Shown: positions 23,825-35,211 of the stretch, one piece after another | How the letters are laid out: each line of letters starts with the position of its first letter | Position numbering within the stretch: position 1 is the first letter of the stretch | Origin: Gonapodya prolifera JEL478 | Taxonomy: Eukaryota > Monoblepharomycota > Monoblepharidomycetes > Monoblepharidales > Gonapodyaceae | Direction of reading: 5' to 3' | DNA: 64,000 nucleotides | NCBI GenBank assembly: GCA_001574975.1 | Contig: KQ965736.1 | Span: forward strand, 352,910-416,909 | The notes under the pieces: model-generated | Told to the model about the DNA's origin: nothing | Database searches by the model: none | What the model saw: the letters and a program-made list of their open reading frames with translations, nothing else | Made by a program: the position numbers and the translations under genes

Positions 23825-25142
23825 ATGGACGACATCACAGACATCATGTGAGTTCCTGGCTGCAGCCGCGGGCCTCAAAAGCCCAGAATCACCCCATGGC
23901 AGTGACATGAATTTGAACACTCGTCGTCGCCTTTCCCCTTCATCCCCAGGTCCACCCCCATCCAATACCCCGCCAATTCCGACAACGAGACATCCGATTT
24001 GGGTGCTGCGCCTCTCGGATGCGCGCCCCCGCCCCGAATCAACTCCCAACGCAGCATGGGGCACGAACAACCCAAGAAGGCGAAGCGCAGCCCTGGACGG
24101 CCTCGCCTTACTGTGGAAGAGAAGCAACAAAGGAAGGACTATAGGAATCAATTGAATGGTGGACTCGTGGCTCCAATTGGACTGCAGAAACCCCAAGTAA
24201 GTGGCCACAAACTTTACCGCCTTTCCCCCCCTCGATATGCCGTCCCCGCAGCCATCTCGCCCCCTAATGCAGCTTCACCAACGATACGTGGCAATTGGCG
24301 ACAAGCCAGGTGCTGGTGGACCGAGGAAGGCGCCATTCCGATGGCCAATGGCAACGGTCCTCCACCTTCTCCAACTTGCCATCGAAATGGAGCCTTTTTG
24401 ACGCATCCCGGGACAAACGCTGGCAGAGAACTATGCAGAGCTTGGGGACGCGCTCGTGAACCTCAACCCCCTCGCCCACGCAGGTGCCAATGCCACCAAC
24501 GTCACCCGAAAACTGGAACAAGTGCTGGATGCGTATCGCGAGAAGGACATTGACGCTCTCAAGAAATCTGGAGACGATGAGGAGTACACTCAATTGGACG
24601 AGTTGGCCGAGAAATACTGGGCGGCGGTGAGTTTTCAAATTTTGCGCACAAATCAAATTAATTCTAACCCCCCAACAGCGCCCTGCCCACGATTGCACAC
24701 GCAACCCCCTACCAAGTATACACGATACACGGTGGAGCAAGATGCAAGGCGGAATGAAGTCACGAGGAAACAAAACATGGAAATGCAGATACATGCAGGT
24801 GAGTCCCGTTTATTGAAGCGATGCACAGGCGATTCCAGCCTTGGCAACTGTTTTAGCACTAATTGTATCTCCTCTACGCCAGCGACTTGTGAAAACGCTC
24901 TGCGGCACCTATCCGACAAGATAGGCGTTTGGACAAGGACAGGGAGTGGCGACAGCGAGGAGTTGTCGGAGCTGGAGAGAACGCCCCTGGCCAAAAAGCG
25001 GCGAACGGTTGCAAAGGATGCATGCGACACGCTCAGGGACATCAAGGACCTCATGGACAAGGAAAACGAGAGGCCGGATCCCGTCATCAACACTCTTGCC
25101 CGAATGATGGACGAACAGACTCAGGACCGGGCACTTCGATGA
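23825..25142 (+). pseudogene. Harbinger accessory protein gene, interrupted by one in-frame TGA
   Basis: Exon 1 (MDDITDI) splices in frame onto MSTPIQYPANSDNE. An AT-hook-like basic patch follows (KRSPGRPRLTVEEKQQRKDY). Later exons read LAENYAELGDALVNLNPLA, then RKLEQVLDAYREKDIDALKK and a Lys/Arg/Glu-rich coiled coil. In Harbinger elements the second gene encodes a partner that helps the transposase enter the nucleus and bind DNA, often with a Myb/SANT domain; here the sequence shows AT-hook-like and coiled-coil character rather than a clear SANT domain. The frame meets TGA at 25140-25142 yet stays open for 49 more codons of coiled coil (EELELQRAQLEEQRKER) to a TAG at 25290. The stop reads as a CGA-to-TGA change at a former CpG. 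Confidence 0.6.
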
Positions 25143-25305
25143 GAGGAGCTGGAGTTGCAGAGGGCACAGCTGGAAGAACAGAGGAAGGAGCGGGAACAAA
25201 GGGGGGAGACCGACCGAGCGATGCGGGATTTGCTCGTTCGCCTCATCCAGCCCCTCCAACCAGCAAAGAGCAGTAATAATATTATTAACTAGAAGTTTAT
25301 AAAAC

Positions 25306-26529
25306 TTATTGGTTTACACGTAAATAATGTTCCAATAGGGGGGGGCGGCACCGAAAGTGCGACAAAGTTTCACTCCCGTACAGACATGTATGAGCATTAG
25401 TTAGTAAAATACCACAACAAAAATATAATGCAATTGGAGACAACAAAACCTTTTGCATTTGCCACCAGTCCAGAGCGGCGAATTCCATTTTTGCCTTACC
25501 CCATCCCCACTCCACACAAATCCGATGCCGGCTCATCTCCACATTGCAAGCGTGCTGTTCCGGCGTCGGAAAAGCCGACTTGAAGGGGTACTGGAGGTGG
25601 GGGAATTCGCCTGAGTACCCAGGGTCACCGTAGACGAAGAGAATTTTGCCGTTGGGACCAAAAGCTGAAAAGGGCGTAGAGCACTGATTTGAAGGCAAAC
25701 AACGACAATTGCGGCACTCACCATGTTTAACAAGAAGATCTTTGATCCCGCTCTGTTTCCATAAAGTAATGTCGTGAAATGGGCCGTTGAATGGCCCCCC
25801 AAGATGTATCATGATCCCATCCGGGGCCATAATTCCGTGAAACTTTAGTGCCGGTACTTGATGATGTCCGTTAAACAATTGCCGCTGATACTGCAATGGT
25901 CTGCATATCTGCCAGACCGTGCCGTCCACGAATCCAAAGCAATCCACATATGGTGTGCCAGCGTCCCGAACAGCATCCGCGTATTCCTGGAGAACCTCCA
26001 ATGTGAGCCGATCCTTGTCCCAGTACAAAACATCACTGAATAGTGTGCAGATGTGGGCGACGCCCCACTGGTAAATCCATGAAATCTTGCTACCTTCACG
26101 GCCAAACTCCTTGCCGAGGTCATCCAAGCGGGTGGGGAAGGAGAGGCGGCGGAGCACAATACAGAGTACCTCAATCCCAGGTACTATCAGTCTGTTGTCC
26201 GTGCTGACAATCGCGGGTATGTGGAGGGCTTGTTGGAGACGGGGCATGTCGGTTTTGTCAAACCTGACCACAGACACCGCCCATGTCATCCAATGCCNNN
26301 NNNNNNNNNNNNNNNNNNNNNNNNNNNNNNTAAACCTCAGCCTACAGTCCGCAGGTGTCATCGCGTCCAGATCCATGCGAGTGGAGGGGAAAGTAGGGCG
26401 TTCCCGTGGGATGATTGAAGCGGCAAGGGTGAGCGCCGCCTGGAGCAAAATCCGGCGCTGCTGCTGTTCCTGCCTCCGTCGCGTGCTCATGACGGCCATT
26501 CCTGCAAGCTCTAAGGAGGATCGGTCCAT
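25306..26529 (-). CDS. PIF/Harbinger transposase (DDE_Tnp_4 type)
   Basis: A long open frame encodes a Harbinger-type nuclease. The catalytic residues fit D in GFVDGTVWQICRP, D in YGDPGYSGEF and E in RICVEWGWGKAK. Upstream, LDDLGKEFGREGSKISWIYQW looks like the helix-turn-helix region. A 57-bp in-frame segment starting GTGAGTGCC and ending TTTTCAG, just before AFGPNGKILFVYGD, is probably an intron, since it interrupts the family alignment. The start at 26529 is an ATG 119 bp inside the right terminus. The assembly gap hides about 11 codons near the N-terminus, so integrity cannot be judged fully. It acts by cutting and joining DNA at the inverted repeats. Confidence 0.9.
   Translation of the reverse strand: MDRSSLELAGMAVMSTRRRQEQQQRRILLQAALTLAASIIPRERPTFPSTRMDLDAMTPADCRLRFXXXXXXXXXXXXHWMTWAVSVVRFDKTDMPRLQQALHIPAIVSTDNRLIVPGIEVLCIVLRRLSFPTRLDDLGKEFGREGSKISWIYQWGVAHICTLFSDVLYWDKDRLTLEVLQEYADAVRDAGTPYVDCFGFVDGTVWQICRPLQYQRQLFNGHHQVPALKFHGIMAPDGIMIHLGGPFNGPFHDITLWKQSGIKDLLVKHGECRNCRCLPSNQCSTPFSAFGPNGKILFVYGDPGYSGEFPHLQYPFKSAFPTPEQHACNVEMSRHRICVEWGWGKAKMEFAALDWWQMQKVLLSPIALYFCCGILLTNAHTCLYGSETLSHFRCRPPLLEHYLRVNQ
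26298..26330. other. Assembly gap (33 N)
   Basis: A run of 33 undetermined bases inside the transposase gene. The true length may differ from the number of N shown. Confidence 0.99.
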
Positions 26530-26651
26530 CAGGGAAAGAATTGTGTATTGATGTTTTTAAATTGTGCGCAAGGTCAATAATCAAGTTTTCACTCGAGGCG
26601 CGTAAACTATTTTTGCGAGTGAAAAATAAATTGTTGCGCAAGGTCCCTAAT

Positions 26652-28445
26652 ACCGTTAAGGAAGTACAAATTCACAACATTTACTGTCAGTGTCCAGACT
26701 TGGTGGGGATTGCTGGTTGAAACTTTTTTCACCTCAACATGATGAACTCCACTCCTCAATCAACAGTAATGGACGATGAGGCTTATGCAAATAGCCTCTG
26801 CGCCGCCCCTTTCTCTTCCAATGTTCCATCCTGGCATTGTGAGACGTGTCTATTGTCAATCACGCACCCGACAGGTTTCCTTGGTCCTCCTTCCACCCCG
26901 TCTTTCTGCGAACATCTGGTCGGGGCCATCATGATGGAGCCGTAGGATGTAAGTTTTCCTGCGATGATTGTTCCAACCGCAGTTGACATTCAGCATTTTC
27001 CACGATGCAGGGTGTTGCTCTGATCGGCCTCCCAGACAACGATGTGAAGCGCTACCTACCCAGCACGGATTGAGACCAGGGCTGTGGAGAGCGGTCTATG
27101 GCGCGGCCGCAGGGTGGGTGGGACCGGAAGTGGACTTGGTCGCGGGAATGGAGGAGGACAACGACAGTGGCTGCGAGCAAGCGCAGACAACAACACACCC
27201 GCACTCGACGCCCTGATCATGTTGCTGCTGACTGCACCTCCCAATGACTCACGGGACGACGCCTTTGCACAGCTGTCGTCGCTGCCTCCACACACCCCGG
27301 CAGCTGACAAGCTGGTCACGCTGGCACAAGTGAACTTCCTTGTGATCCCCCTTGGCGTGCCGCATTTTCCTGGCATGTTCATATCCGGGCAGCACAATGC
27401 TGCTCAAGGAGTGGTGAAAGTCTGGTGGTTACGCAGCTTTCATCTTGCTCAAGAACCCAGATTCAGTCGAAATTGGGTCGACAGACGCTCTTCCTGCAAT
27501 GGCGCAGCCCACGACCAACTTCAGATCATTTGAGTGGCATATTGTTGTGTAACTGTAGGATCGTGGATTGTCAGTAAGTTTTCCAGCCATGAACATCTTT
27601 TTCTCGCAGTTCTGTTTCGACTATCGTACAAGTTGCCCCTTCGACTCGCTTCGCAAACAGTTGCGTCCTGCTCAGAGACGATGGGACATGTGTGAAATTT
27701 TACGGGGGCGTGGTGCCACGAGGAACCGCCGCCGCTGCAACTAACTTGTTCGGTGGCGCGACTGGTGCAACCACCAATATTGCATTGGAGGCGGGTCATT
27801 GCAGGGCAACTATGAAAGCCACTGCATCTGAAGTGCCCACGCCTACGCTCCCGCCACCACAATGTCCTCGCGTCAGGTCCTTTCTCGACCTCATCCGCCT
27901 CATCGCCCTCCACCGAGATCCATTTGGCGCCACTGGAGCAACGATGCTTGGTCGTCTATTTGGAGGCGGCAAGCCTGGATCCGCAGCTCATCCGCTGTAC
28001 CTCCGGACCTCTTAATTTTTGCCCCGCTCATCTTGCAACCTGAACCTCTTCCGAACACCTGTAATAGCTGCACCTGCTCCATCAACCTCCGCAATACCCT
28101 TGGCGATCTTTAGTACCGCATTCCCCAAACGCATCAGTTACTCTGCCACCCCTACTACCCGCCCTTTGTACCCTGCGCCGCTGCTCCAGCAAGTTTTGGC
28201 TTTAGGCCGCTGGTCAAATCCACCGCAGCTCCTCCCGCTTTCACCGCTTCCACCCCTCTTCCTCCGCCTCCATCCCCTCGCTGCTTCTTCGCGAGGGGTT
28301 TTTGACGAGGCAACCATTTCTAGTTATTAATACTAGTTATAATTTTTGCCTGTGTAATTTGCTTTTTAGTATACTCTGTTTATCATTATTGTACATAGCT
28401 TCCATTGTATTTGTTCTACTGAATTTGTGGCTTTGAGGAGACGCC
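26652..28445. other. Gene-poor stretch right of the transposon
   Basis: Short plus-strand frames (26739-26945, 27224-27533, 27692-28015) have no recognisable domain and do not splice into an obvious protein. Base composition is still CpG-containing, unlike the block further right. I call nothing here; a decayed gene is possible. Confidence 0.4.
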
Positions 28446-28651
28446 CTGATAACGTCACATAAAGCCGGGTTCAATTGTAAAAAGTAGAAAAAGAAAAATC
28501 TCTGCTCCATCTGCAAACAAATACCCGTAGCAGTGTCCGGACACCAGCAATTACGACAAGAGTACCTTTTACAAACAAATAACCAGAATGTTCAAGTACA
28601 TGAACCAACAAAACCATTCTGATAACACCTGGCTTTATGTGACGTTATCAG
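28446..28651. mobile_element. 206-bp MITE-like element
   Basis: The ends are near-perfect inverted repeats: CTGATAACGTCACATAAAGC at the left and its reverse complement at the right, then one mismatch followed by GGT. The 150-bp interior is AT-rich and has no coding frame. Size and structure fit a miniature inverted-repeat transposable element. I see no clear target duplication, and the ends do not match those of the Harbinger element nearby, so its family is open. Confidence 0.75.
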
Positions 28652-28659
28652 ATCTTTTA

Positions 28660-31600
28660 TACTCTATCTTTGCATTCTTGTTCAATGCTCATTCTCCCAT
28701 GATCCCTGCCTAATCAAGCTCTTCAGCCTTAACCACTATCACTGGCTCATACACCTTGTCACCTCTGGTGCTGGCCCTTGGCCTGCCCACTCTGGCTACC
28801 CTGAAAATTGGTCCAGGCACAAGGTTGCCAGTCCAATTCCAGTTCTTTAAGTGCATAGGATGGACTTTGTAGCACATTTGTTAGTGGATGGGAGAGGGGG
28901 GGCAGAATAATGATAATGCAAGCCATACTCACATTTTCGTGGTTCATGTCAGATCTTGTTGTCATTTTTGTTCAAAGACATACTTTTGCCATGGACGTGT
29001 ATGAAGTGCTGAACAGCCAATTAAAAGTTGCACAGGAACACATGCTCTTTGTTGATCTCCAGGCAAAGCTATAATTGTTGCGCAGCAGTTTGTTTGCTTG
29101 AGTCACCTCCCCTATTCTGTGAACACCCCCCCCCCCAATCTCACCCCACCTGACAAAAGAAGTGATTCTTGCTGTGGTGTCCCATCTCCCACATAAAAAT
29201 ATGCACTGCAACATTAACTTGCTTGCTTGAGTGTGTTCATTCAGGGAATGGGCATTTCCAGGATGCATGATTATGCATAGTGTGATGCTCTCTGTAACAC
29301 ATATGTGAGTTGAGACTTACTAACAAAATGCCTGCAGTTCCCACATTGCTTGCCTAATTGCAGAATCTTCATCATGTGCTTTAGCATGGCATAATCCTTA
29401 TATGTAATGGCCTCACCAGGTGACACAGCATAAATCAGAGTCTCTGAGCTGGCATCAAAGAGCACACCTTGTGGCTCACAATAGAACATGTGGTCACATG
29501 TAGGTGAAGGCACTGCAATGGCTGCACCTCAAAGGAAGATATTGACAGCAGTGTGGAAGTGTCAACAGAGGACGTTGTGCTGGTGGAGGAAGTTTGGTTT
29601 GGAACAAGTGCTTTTTTAGGTGCTATGACTACCATGGGGTGGTGGGCAATGTCAGAAGAAGCTGTGTCTGTGAAGTGATGGGACATTAATGTAAGTGTGC
29701 TCCCATCTGAAGTTGTAGCAGCAGTCAATGCTTCCTTTTGCTCTGTGCTTGGTTCATTGTCATTGCCATCTAATATCAGCATAGTGTTTTGTGTGGATTT
29801 AACCACAAAAGTGTCAATTGTTTGAGGAGCAGGCTAGCCCTGTGCTGCAGATCTTGGTCCTCAATCAGTGGTGCTGCCACAGTATCTTTGAAAGGTTGCG
29901 CTGTGACAGCAGAACCTACTCCTCACCCACACATGCACAATCAATGCAATTGGGCACAGTTAGGTTAAGCTCAAGGTCTTACCCAGTTTGACTGTCACAA
30001 AATGGTATCAGGAAGATGTCTCTAGCACCAGGTGTGTGTCACACTGACATCCACTAGTGTGGAATATATAGAGTAGTATGAGTGTTGGGTATTAGCTGCT
30101 GTGCCACTTCTGTGGCCATGGGTTAAGATATGCATACCTGCAGGATGTGCCCTAAGTTTGGCATCACGTGAGTTCCATGCGCACTATGACTTGTTATGTA
30201 AATTTGATCACACATACACATTCCTGCAGATTACAGGCTTGTGCAGCTCACCTAGGTTGTGTAGCAGTGTGGTGTTGTTTGGACTATGTGCAGACAAAGG
30301 CAATTGCAGTGGGGTCAATATTCAGGGGGGAAAGGTGGTACGTAGAGAAGTCAATAGCAGCTCATAGTTCACAATTCACATGAACGTGTTGTGATCTCTA
30401 CTCACTCATCAGGCAAATCCATTTCAGTGATAGTACGCTGTCTGTTCAGATCCTCTTTGTTGAGCACAGTGTCTGAGTTGTCCCAGTTGTCTAAGTCCAA
30501 GGCGTTTTGGCACTCTTCTATGTCAATGTAGCTTCTCTCACTGGAAAAAGACCCAGCAGCTAGAGTGTTGTCAGAGCTATTGTTTGGAGTTTGCTGTTCC
30601 AGCCACTGAGAGAGTGGCCTAAAAGAGTCCACTGGATCCAACACTCAAATTAAAGTAATTTGTTTTTCCAAAAGCATTTTCACCTCAGTTGTTTTGCTTT
30701 GCAACAGTGCATGTTCTGTAGATTGAGTGGCAAAAGCTTTCCACAATTTTCCAAGTATAATGATCCCCTTGGGTCACAACACAGAATCTTGCCTACAAGG
30801 ACTTTTTACAGCATTCCATCCTCCATAAAGAAGACCAGGACCCAGAAACCAAAACTTGGGACCTGATTTAATTTGACAGAAGTCCTTAAATTTTCAGATT
30901 TGATGATCATCACTTTGAAAGTTCATGTGTGGTGTCACATCCATCCACTCACCAGAAATCAAGAGTGCTTACAATCCAAAATTTCTCAAGTCAACCAAAA
31001 CCTTTGACCCTTGGCTTAGACATACCATAAATATTCCAAATTTCCTAGAAAATCCTTCACCATGTGAATTGACTCCAATGATATTGGCTACTTGAATGAT
31101 TCAAATTGGTCCATAAGGCAACTCTAGCATCAGGGACCCTTGTTCTGGCTGGATGTGCAATCCTACAGAAAGAAAATATTGCGCAAAATAAAAACAAGGA
31201 TCTTGCACCAAACAGAAGAGCTCACCTTGTGGCATGATGCCATTGCTCATTTCTGTGGAAGTTACTGATCCCCTGCCAGTCCTGCAATATTTTAATTCTT
31301 GAGCAACCTGTTATTTGGTTGTAGCTCCAGTAGTAGAATGGGGGACTAACCCAACAATCACAATGCAATTGAATCTCAAAAGTGGCATACTTGGGTCCAG
31401 TTGAATGATACTCTAATTTTTGCGGTCCATCACCATCAATTCAAGTCAAAGCCTATTGAGCTGGTCCTGAGTAACTGGAGGTGTCCATGTGTACATACAT
31501 CTGGGACTAACATTACTAATGCAACTTTCAACATTGACCAATGGCAAAAGCAAAATGTGCAAGCTGACAGTGAACTAAAAGAAACCTGCAATAAAACCAA

Positions 31601-31860
31601 ACAGTTGGAAAGAAGAGGCACAGAGTATTCAAAATCACCTCAGAACAGCATTAAGGATGGCACAGAGATTGCACTTCCAATAGCAGAGTCCAGAGCTTTC
31701 CCTTGGACTCATAGTATATAGACCAGGCCCTCCATGTCCACATCGCCCAACATGGGAGTTTTGTTTGTGAACTGTTTGTGAGGTTTTTGGGGTCCCCCCA
31801 GCCATCCAATCACTTCGGCCCAGGGAATTGCCTCAGTCTGGACCCAACCCTTTATAATGA
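28660..31860. repeat. CpG-depleted repeat block (decayed transposon DNA, family unknown)
   Basis: This block contrasts sharply with the CpG-rich genes around it: CpG is rare throughout, and 30505-31181 (677 bp) has none. It contains repeat copy 2 at 30034-30264. Minus-strand frames at 29271-29513, 29435-29806 and 30402-30644 look protein-like but match no family I recognise. The best reading is old mobile-element DNA altered by CpG-targeted mutation. Its borders are approximate. Confidence 0.65.
30034..30264 (+). repeat. Dispersed repeat, copy 2 (inverted relative to 521-760)
   Basis: The reverse complement aligns with 521-760. At six CpG positions of copy 1, copy 2 shows TG or CA, and at one site the reverse is true. 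Copy 2 lacks about ten bases present in copy 1. No gene is encoded. Confidence 0.8.
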
Positions 31861-33060
31861 AAATGATGGAAAAAGCGTCCGGTGCGTTTATCAAATTACA
31901 GAAATAAGACAACCACCAATGGTTGCTGGCATCAGTTGCAACAGATTCCTCTGAGATCCATGACGGCCAGCTCACCCCAGCCCATCCTCCCCCCCAGCGG
32001 CTCCGAACCCACCAAGCACATGCGGTGTTGCCTGCGCTCTAATCACGACGCCCTTGAAAACAAGCACGCACCACCTTGGAACCATCTCTGCAGCATTGCC
32101 CATAGCCACTGCGGAATTCCTTGCATTCGCTGTCGCGAGGGGGCTTGGGTTCCAGCGCACTAAGTTGGGGGACGCACACAGCCCCGTTAAAGACGTACTA
32201 GTGAGGACGAGAGCGTGGGATCCGGGGTTATTAGGCTCTTTTTGGAACAAAGGGTGAGAACTTATCAGGGGTGCACCGCGCATACGAGGAGATCGCATAG
32301 ACAAGCGTAGAGCCAGGTACAGTGATGAGGATCACGTTGGGGGAGCGTTGCGAAGGGAATTGCAATCAGCATTGAGCACGGACATTCCCGGCCCGCTTCG
32401 CATTCTGATGGACTCGCCAACAAGTTCCTTGCCGCAGCGCGTCCAGCACCTGTAGCTCGCCCGCGGTGCCGCTGCAAATCATGCACTCCACCCCGAATCC
32501 GAGAACTCGACCACGACGGTCCCATCCAACGCGCCGGGCAGGGCCATACGATAGCGGAGACTACCCGCCGAGTCGCCAGGCTCCCCGCGTAAGGTTGCCG
32601 ATCCGTGCAAGACCGGCGAGGTTCAACAATTATTCCAGGAATCAACCAATACAGGAGGCAGCAAAGTCGGTGCCGTCAATGCCCCTTGCTCCCCTCCCTT
32701 TGAACGGTCCCACCTCGATCGGTGGACGGAACGCCTTTCTTGTCCCGTTCCGTACCACGAAGAGGCCAGCAGAACGATTCGGCAAGCTGCGGCTTCCTGG
32801 AGAGTTCTAGGATGTTGTTTGATTGCAACGTGCGACGCGTGTCTCGATGGGGCATGGAGCGGGACGGGCTGCGGTGGATGTCGCTTACCGCAGTAAAGGG
32901 GTTTGATACAAGTGAGTGAGTGAGTGAGGCAGAACCGGCAGAACCTGCTGTGGCCCTGGCCCAGCCGTACCCGTCACTCAGCTTGCCACCCCACAGTCGC
33001 TCGCTCGCTGTGGACTTGCGCACTACCTCCGATGAGCTTACTTAAGCGCAGCATTTTCGG
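31861..33060. other. Possible unrecognised minus-strand gene or gene relic
   Basis: CpG content returns to normal here. Minus-strand frames at 31972-32304, 32265-32645 and 32676-33023 overlap and several stretches look coding (VEFSDSG, GTAGELQVLDALRQ, GPGMSVLNADC), with possible splice sites between them. I could not assemble a consistent protein or recognise a family, so I record only the possibility. Confidence 0.25.
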
Positions 33061-33139
33061 AATCCGCTGCAACATCCCGGTCTCTCAGATACATCCCACC
33101 AAAGAACCTTCATAAAACGACAATCACCATAGCGTCCTG

Positions 33140-34919
33140 ATGGCTTCTCCCAATGGATTCCGCACTCATGGTGGACTCAGCTCCGGCTCCGATGCGCTTG
33201 CGTCGCTCATATCAATCGCAACACCGGAAGAGTTCGCACAGCACCCGCATCGGCATGATCTAGTCGCGGAAACGGTGGGGACTGGGGCTGGAAGGGCTCT
33301 TTTTCATTCTCTATTCTCATCTCCTTTGCTTCTCCTCAAGGTTTGGGGCCACACTGATCCCCATGTCGATGACATCGCCCTTCAACAACTTATGGTCATC
33401 TTTTCACCCACGGGCCAAGATAATGGCGCGGTATGATTCTTGCAGCGATTCTTCGCCGAATTCAGTGTCATGTTTTTGTCTCGATAGGTTGGTGTCGCGG
33501 CTGTCACCCAGGTTGACGATGCCATGGTTGTCGAACCAGACTTGGTGAGTTTGAGTTGAATTCGAGTCTGGGATTGCGCGGCCCACACTCACCACGCAGG
33601 CCATCACACCCAACAACAATGCTGCACCAATGGTGAGTTAATTTGCAACTCTGTTTCCAATATTGGAGCAGTTGACAACCGGTGCAAGTGTTTAGCGAGT
33701 GCCTGCTTCTTTCGTAAGTACCTGTTTTCCCTGCAGTGATTCCATTGCCTGAGACACATTCATCCATTCGATACAATTCCAGACTGTTCTTAATCAAGAA
33801 GAAGCAGTGGCCGTCCTGGTGAGTGAGAACTTGCTTCGTCATCACCGTTAATGGAGCGGGCTAACGGGCAACATACGCGTGACATAGGAGAATAATTTGA
33901 TCGTCAGTGTACACGGAGGAATTCAGCTGAAGTCCAGAGCTGAAGTGGCCTCTATGCTCGGACCTGACGCTGCTATGGTACGTTCATCGGTTCTTCCGGG
34001 TGATACCTGACTTTTTGACAAATGCCAAATATCGAACCTTTCTAGACGTGCCAAGTTCCCATTTTGTCAAGTCCCGTCGAGGGAGAGTCACACTCTAGTT
34101 CCAGGTGAGACCACGTTCGTTCCTTCCCGCAGCGCATGTACCCGCACGCTCACGCGCGCCAACGATCCAATCCGCACACCGCTCCGCCGCCTTCAGTTGT
34201 ACATCGTCGCGGGCTCCGAGCCCAATCTCAAGGGCGGAGAGTTCGTCGTCTCTCGGGAGCAGTGTGGTCACCTTGCTTGCCCCCCCACCAAAGCACGTCA
34301 TGGAAGACCTCGTTTGCATCGGCGGCAACCAAAATTATCGAGCTTGTTTGAAATGCTTCGGTGTGGGTGGCCGGTGAGTTCCGAAGCACCCTGGTCTATC
34401 CTTTCACCTTCTCACGCTACATACATCAGCGCTCCCGGCACCAAAGTCGCTGACGCGGCGTGGTCCTTGACCAACCTCCCGTGCATTCCTCCCTGGGAAT
34501 ATGGTCATTATCTCGTGAGCGATCGCTACAATGACTGGATGGTTCTCTCTTATCGTGAGGAGAACAATGGGTCAACGAAATGGGCCAAGATGTTTGTGTG
34601 CAAGAGGTGCGAATATTCTGATGGACGGCTCAGATTCAAATGCAGGTGAGAGAGATGACGATGGTGGACCCGAGCCGAATCTGACGCAACGCTCAAAGTG
34701 GGAAGAATTACACAACCCACAAAACCCACAGGCAAGCTACGAATTAAGTGCACGGATTGCGCACTAAATAAGCGAGCATGCGCGATCGTCGTCATGGCTC
34801 TCAACGGCCTCGAGCAGGACTCTCCAGTTTCCAAAGATATCTTTTGTCATTCTGCTTTACTGTCACGTAGTGATAATCCACCTTATCCCCCTATCATCCC
34901 CCTTGTAAATGTAGACTAA
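33140..34919 (+). CDS. Cys-rich protein of unknown function, many small exons
   Basis: The ATG at 33140 opens MASPNGFRTHGGLSSGSDAL. About ten short exons follow, several in phase 0: VWGHTDPHVDDIALQQLM, VGVAAVTQVDDAMVVEPDL, AITPNNNAAPM, TVLNQEEAVAVL, ENNLIVSVHGGIQLKSRAEV and TCQVPILSSPVEGESHS. The C-terminal part reads CIGGNQNYRACLKCFGVGG, APGTKVADAAWSLTNLPC, FVCKRCEYSDGRLRFKCR and IKCTDCALNKRACAIV. The CxxC pairs suggest one or two zinc-binding ribbons. Between 34230 and 34310 the upstream and downstream frames disagree: either a weak 49-bp intron (34246-34294) is removed, or a run of seven C near 34280 carries an indel. I do not recognise the family. Confidence 0.6.
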
Positions 34920-35211
34920 TTCTGTAAAACAAATGTGTTGCAGTGATGCGTCCCGCTCTGTCCCAAGAAGAAGAAGAAAGAACAAACAAAAAGATTTACA
35001 GACACCGACCCTTACGATTCACGCCTTTTTCTTAATATGACACACCGACTTGACAGAGAAAGACTTTCAGAAATTCAATCATCGCTTTCTGGGAAAGCTC
35101 ACTTCCATCAGATGCTCTAATACGTTTACATCATTAGCGGTACTCCACCACGTTTCTGCTTTTCTGCTTTTCTGCTTTTCCTCGTCGCTAAAAGTGGAAG
35201 AGGGTGTCGAT

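Larger units (their letters stand above)
23683..26648. mobile_element. PIF/Harbinger DNA transposon
   Basis: The ends are inverted repeats beginning AGGGACCTTGCGCAA and continuing with a similar TTTCACTCGCA segment. The left end is at 23683 and the right end at 26648. Both are flanked by AAT, a 3-bp target duplication of the size usual for PIF/Harbinger. The element is about 2.97 kb and holds two convergent genes: a DDE transposase on the minus strand and a second, coiled-coil protein on the plus strand, the usual two-gene Harbinger plan. It contains a 33-base run of N at 26298-26330. The matched ends and the long transposase frame suggest a fairly recent insertion. Confidence 0.9.

Noticed and set aside
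26739-28015. A possible multi-exon gene right of the Harbinger element
   Set aside because: Frames are short and in conflicting phases, and some begin with non-ATG codons; no family was recognised.
30004-30012. TGGTATCAG, like an initiator-tRNA primer-binding site
   Set aside because: No LTR-like sequence ends just before it and no retroelement protein follows, so it is probably chance.
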